A DNA stretch of 6,470 nt from Candidatus Cloacimonadota bacterium (lineage in GTDB: Bacteria > Muiribacteriota > UBA6191 > JACPRK01): contig JAJFLN010000211.1 of the NCBI GenBank assembly GCA_021772705.1, forward strand, positions 1 through 6,470, in the 5' to 3' direction. The translations under genes and the position numbers were made by a program. Positions 6,322 through 6,470 of the stretch are shown here, in pieces (position 1 is the stretch's first letter; each line of letters begins with the position of its first letter). The notes under the pieces are model-generated. The model was not told where the DNA came from. It was given only the letters and a program-made list of their open reading frames with translations, and did no database searches.

Positions 6322-6470
6322 GTTCGTGTCGAGCTTGTCGAGGCACAGAGCGTCGTTTCGCGGACCGGCCCCTCTCCTGAGCTTGCCGAAGGGTCAGACG
6401 ATATGGCCGCCCGCTCCATTCATCCCCTTCGGCGTGGCTCAGGACATGCTTCGACAGGCTCAGGACGAAC
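6322..6470. repeat. Cluster of four short REP-like repeats in both orientations
   Basis: Four related units are visible. On the plus strand there are GTTCGTGTCGAGCTTGTCGA (from 6322) and TCCTGAGCTTGCCGAAGG (6375-6392). On the minus strand there are TCCTGAGCCACGCCGAAGG (6443-6425) and GTTCGTCCTGAGCCTGTCGA (from 6470, at the window edge). The shared core is TCCTGAGC-x-TG-x-CGAAG. Units 3 and 4 are adjacent and units 1 and 2 are about 30 bases apart, each pair pointing toward the other. This core resembles the dispersed GTTCGTCCTGAGC-type repeats known from many environmental bacterial genomes. The array may continue to the right. Confidence 0.7.

Noticed and set aside
6204..6419. Minus-strand open frame of 71 codons at the right edge
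   Set aside because: It is a translation of the REP-like repeats themselves (S-A-S-S-G and S-T-S-S-T-R segments), a common annotation artefact.

Overview
The window is G+C-rich DNA, roughly 60% by eye. It comes from a bacterium that carries type IV pilus or type II secretion machinery, so it is very probably diderm. Nothing in the sequence fixes the phylum. There is no rRNA, tRNA, CRISPR array or intact mobile element.

The left edge (1-382, minus strand) holds most of a cupin_5 (DUF985) family gene that runs off the window. It is divergent from the main gene block. The roughly 200-base gap between them contains a possible 39-codon ORF whose stop overlaps the cupin start (ATGA).

The core (589-5077, plus strand) is a compact four-gene block. 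It holds three small proteins with N-terminal prepilin-type hydrophobic segments, which are PilW/GspJ-like, PilV/GspI-like and PilX/GspK-like. They are followed 25 bases later by an 886-residue protein with a predicted signal peptide. The first and second genes overlap by 26 bases, and the second and third overlap by ATGA. This resembles the minor-pilin loci in which pilV, pilW and pilX precede pilY1, or the GspI-J-K set that forms the tip of a pseudopilus. The large protein occupies the PilY1 position but has no PilY1 propeller that I can recognise. It does carry a tandem motif of the form DxDxDxxxD followed by DxNxNxxxE, similar to the calcium loop described for PilY1, and several D-N-x-P segments of the kind seen at beta-sandwich edges. 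My inference is that the three pilins prime or cap a filament and the large protein is a tip-associated, possibly calcium-dependent, surface protein. This locus is the part of the window most likely to be undescribed.

From 5078 to about 5740 there is no intact gene. The stretch contains a minus-strand fragment that reads as the C-terminal end of a transposase, with no coherent frame upstream of it, so it looks like an insertion-sequence relic.

A standalone gene at 5789-6268 encodes a 159-residue protein with about five membrane segments. It has a good ribosome binding site and a plausible sigma-70-type promoter. A hairpin starts at its stop codon. The right edge (6322-6470) holds four copies of a short repeat related to TCCTGAGCCTGTCGAAG, two in each orientation, which resembles the dispersed palindromic repeats of many environmental bacteria.
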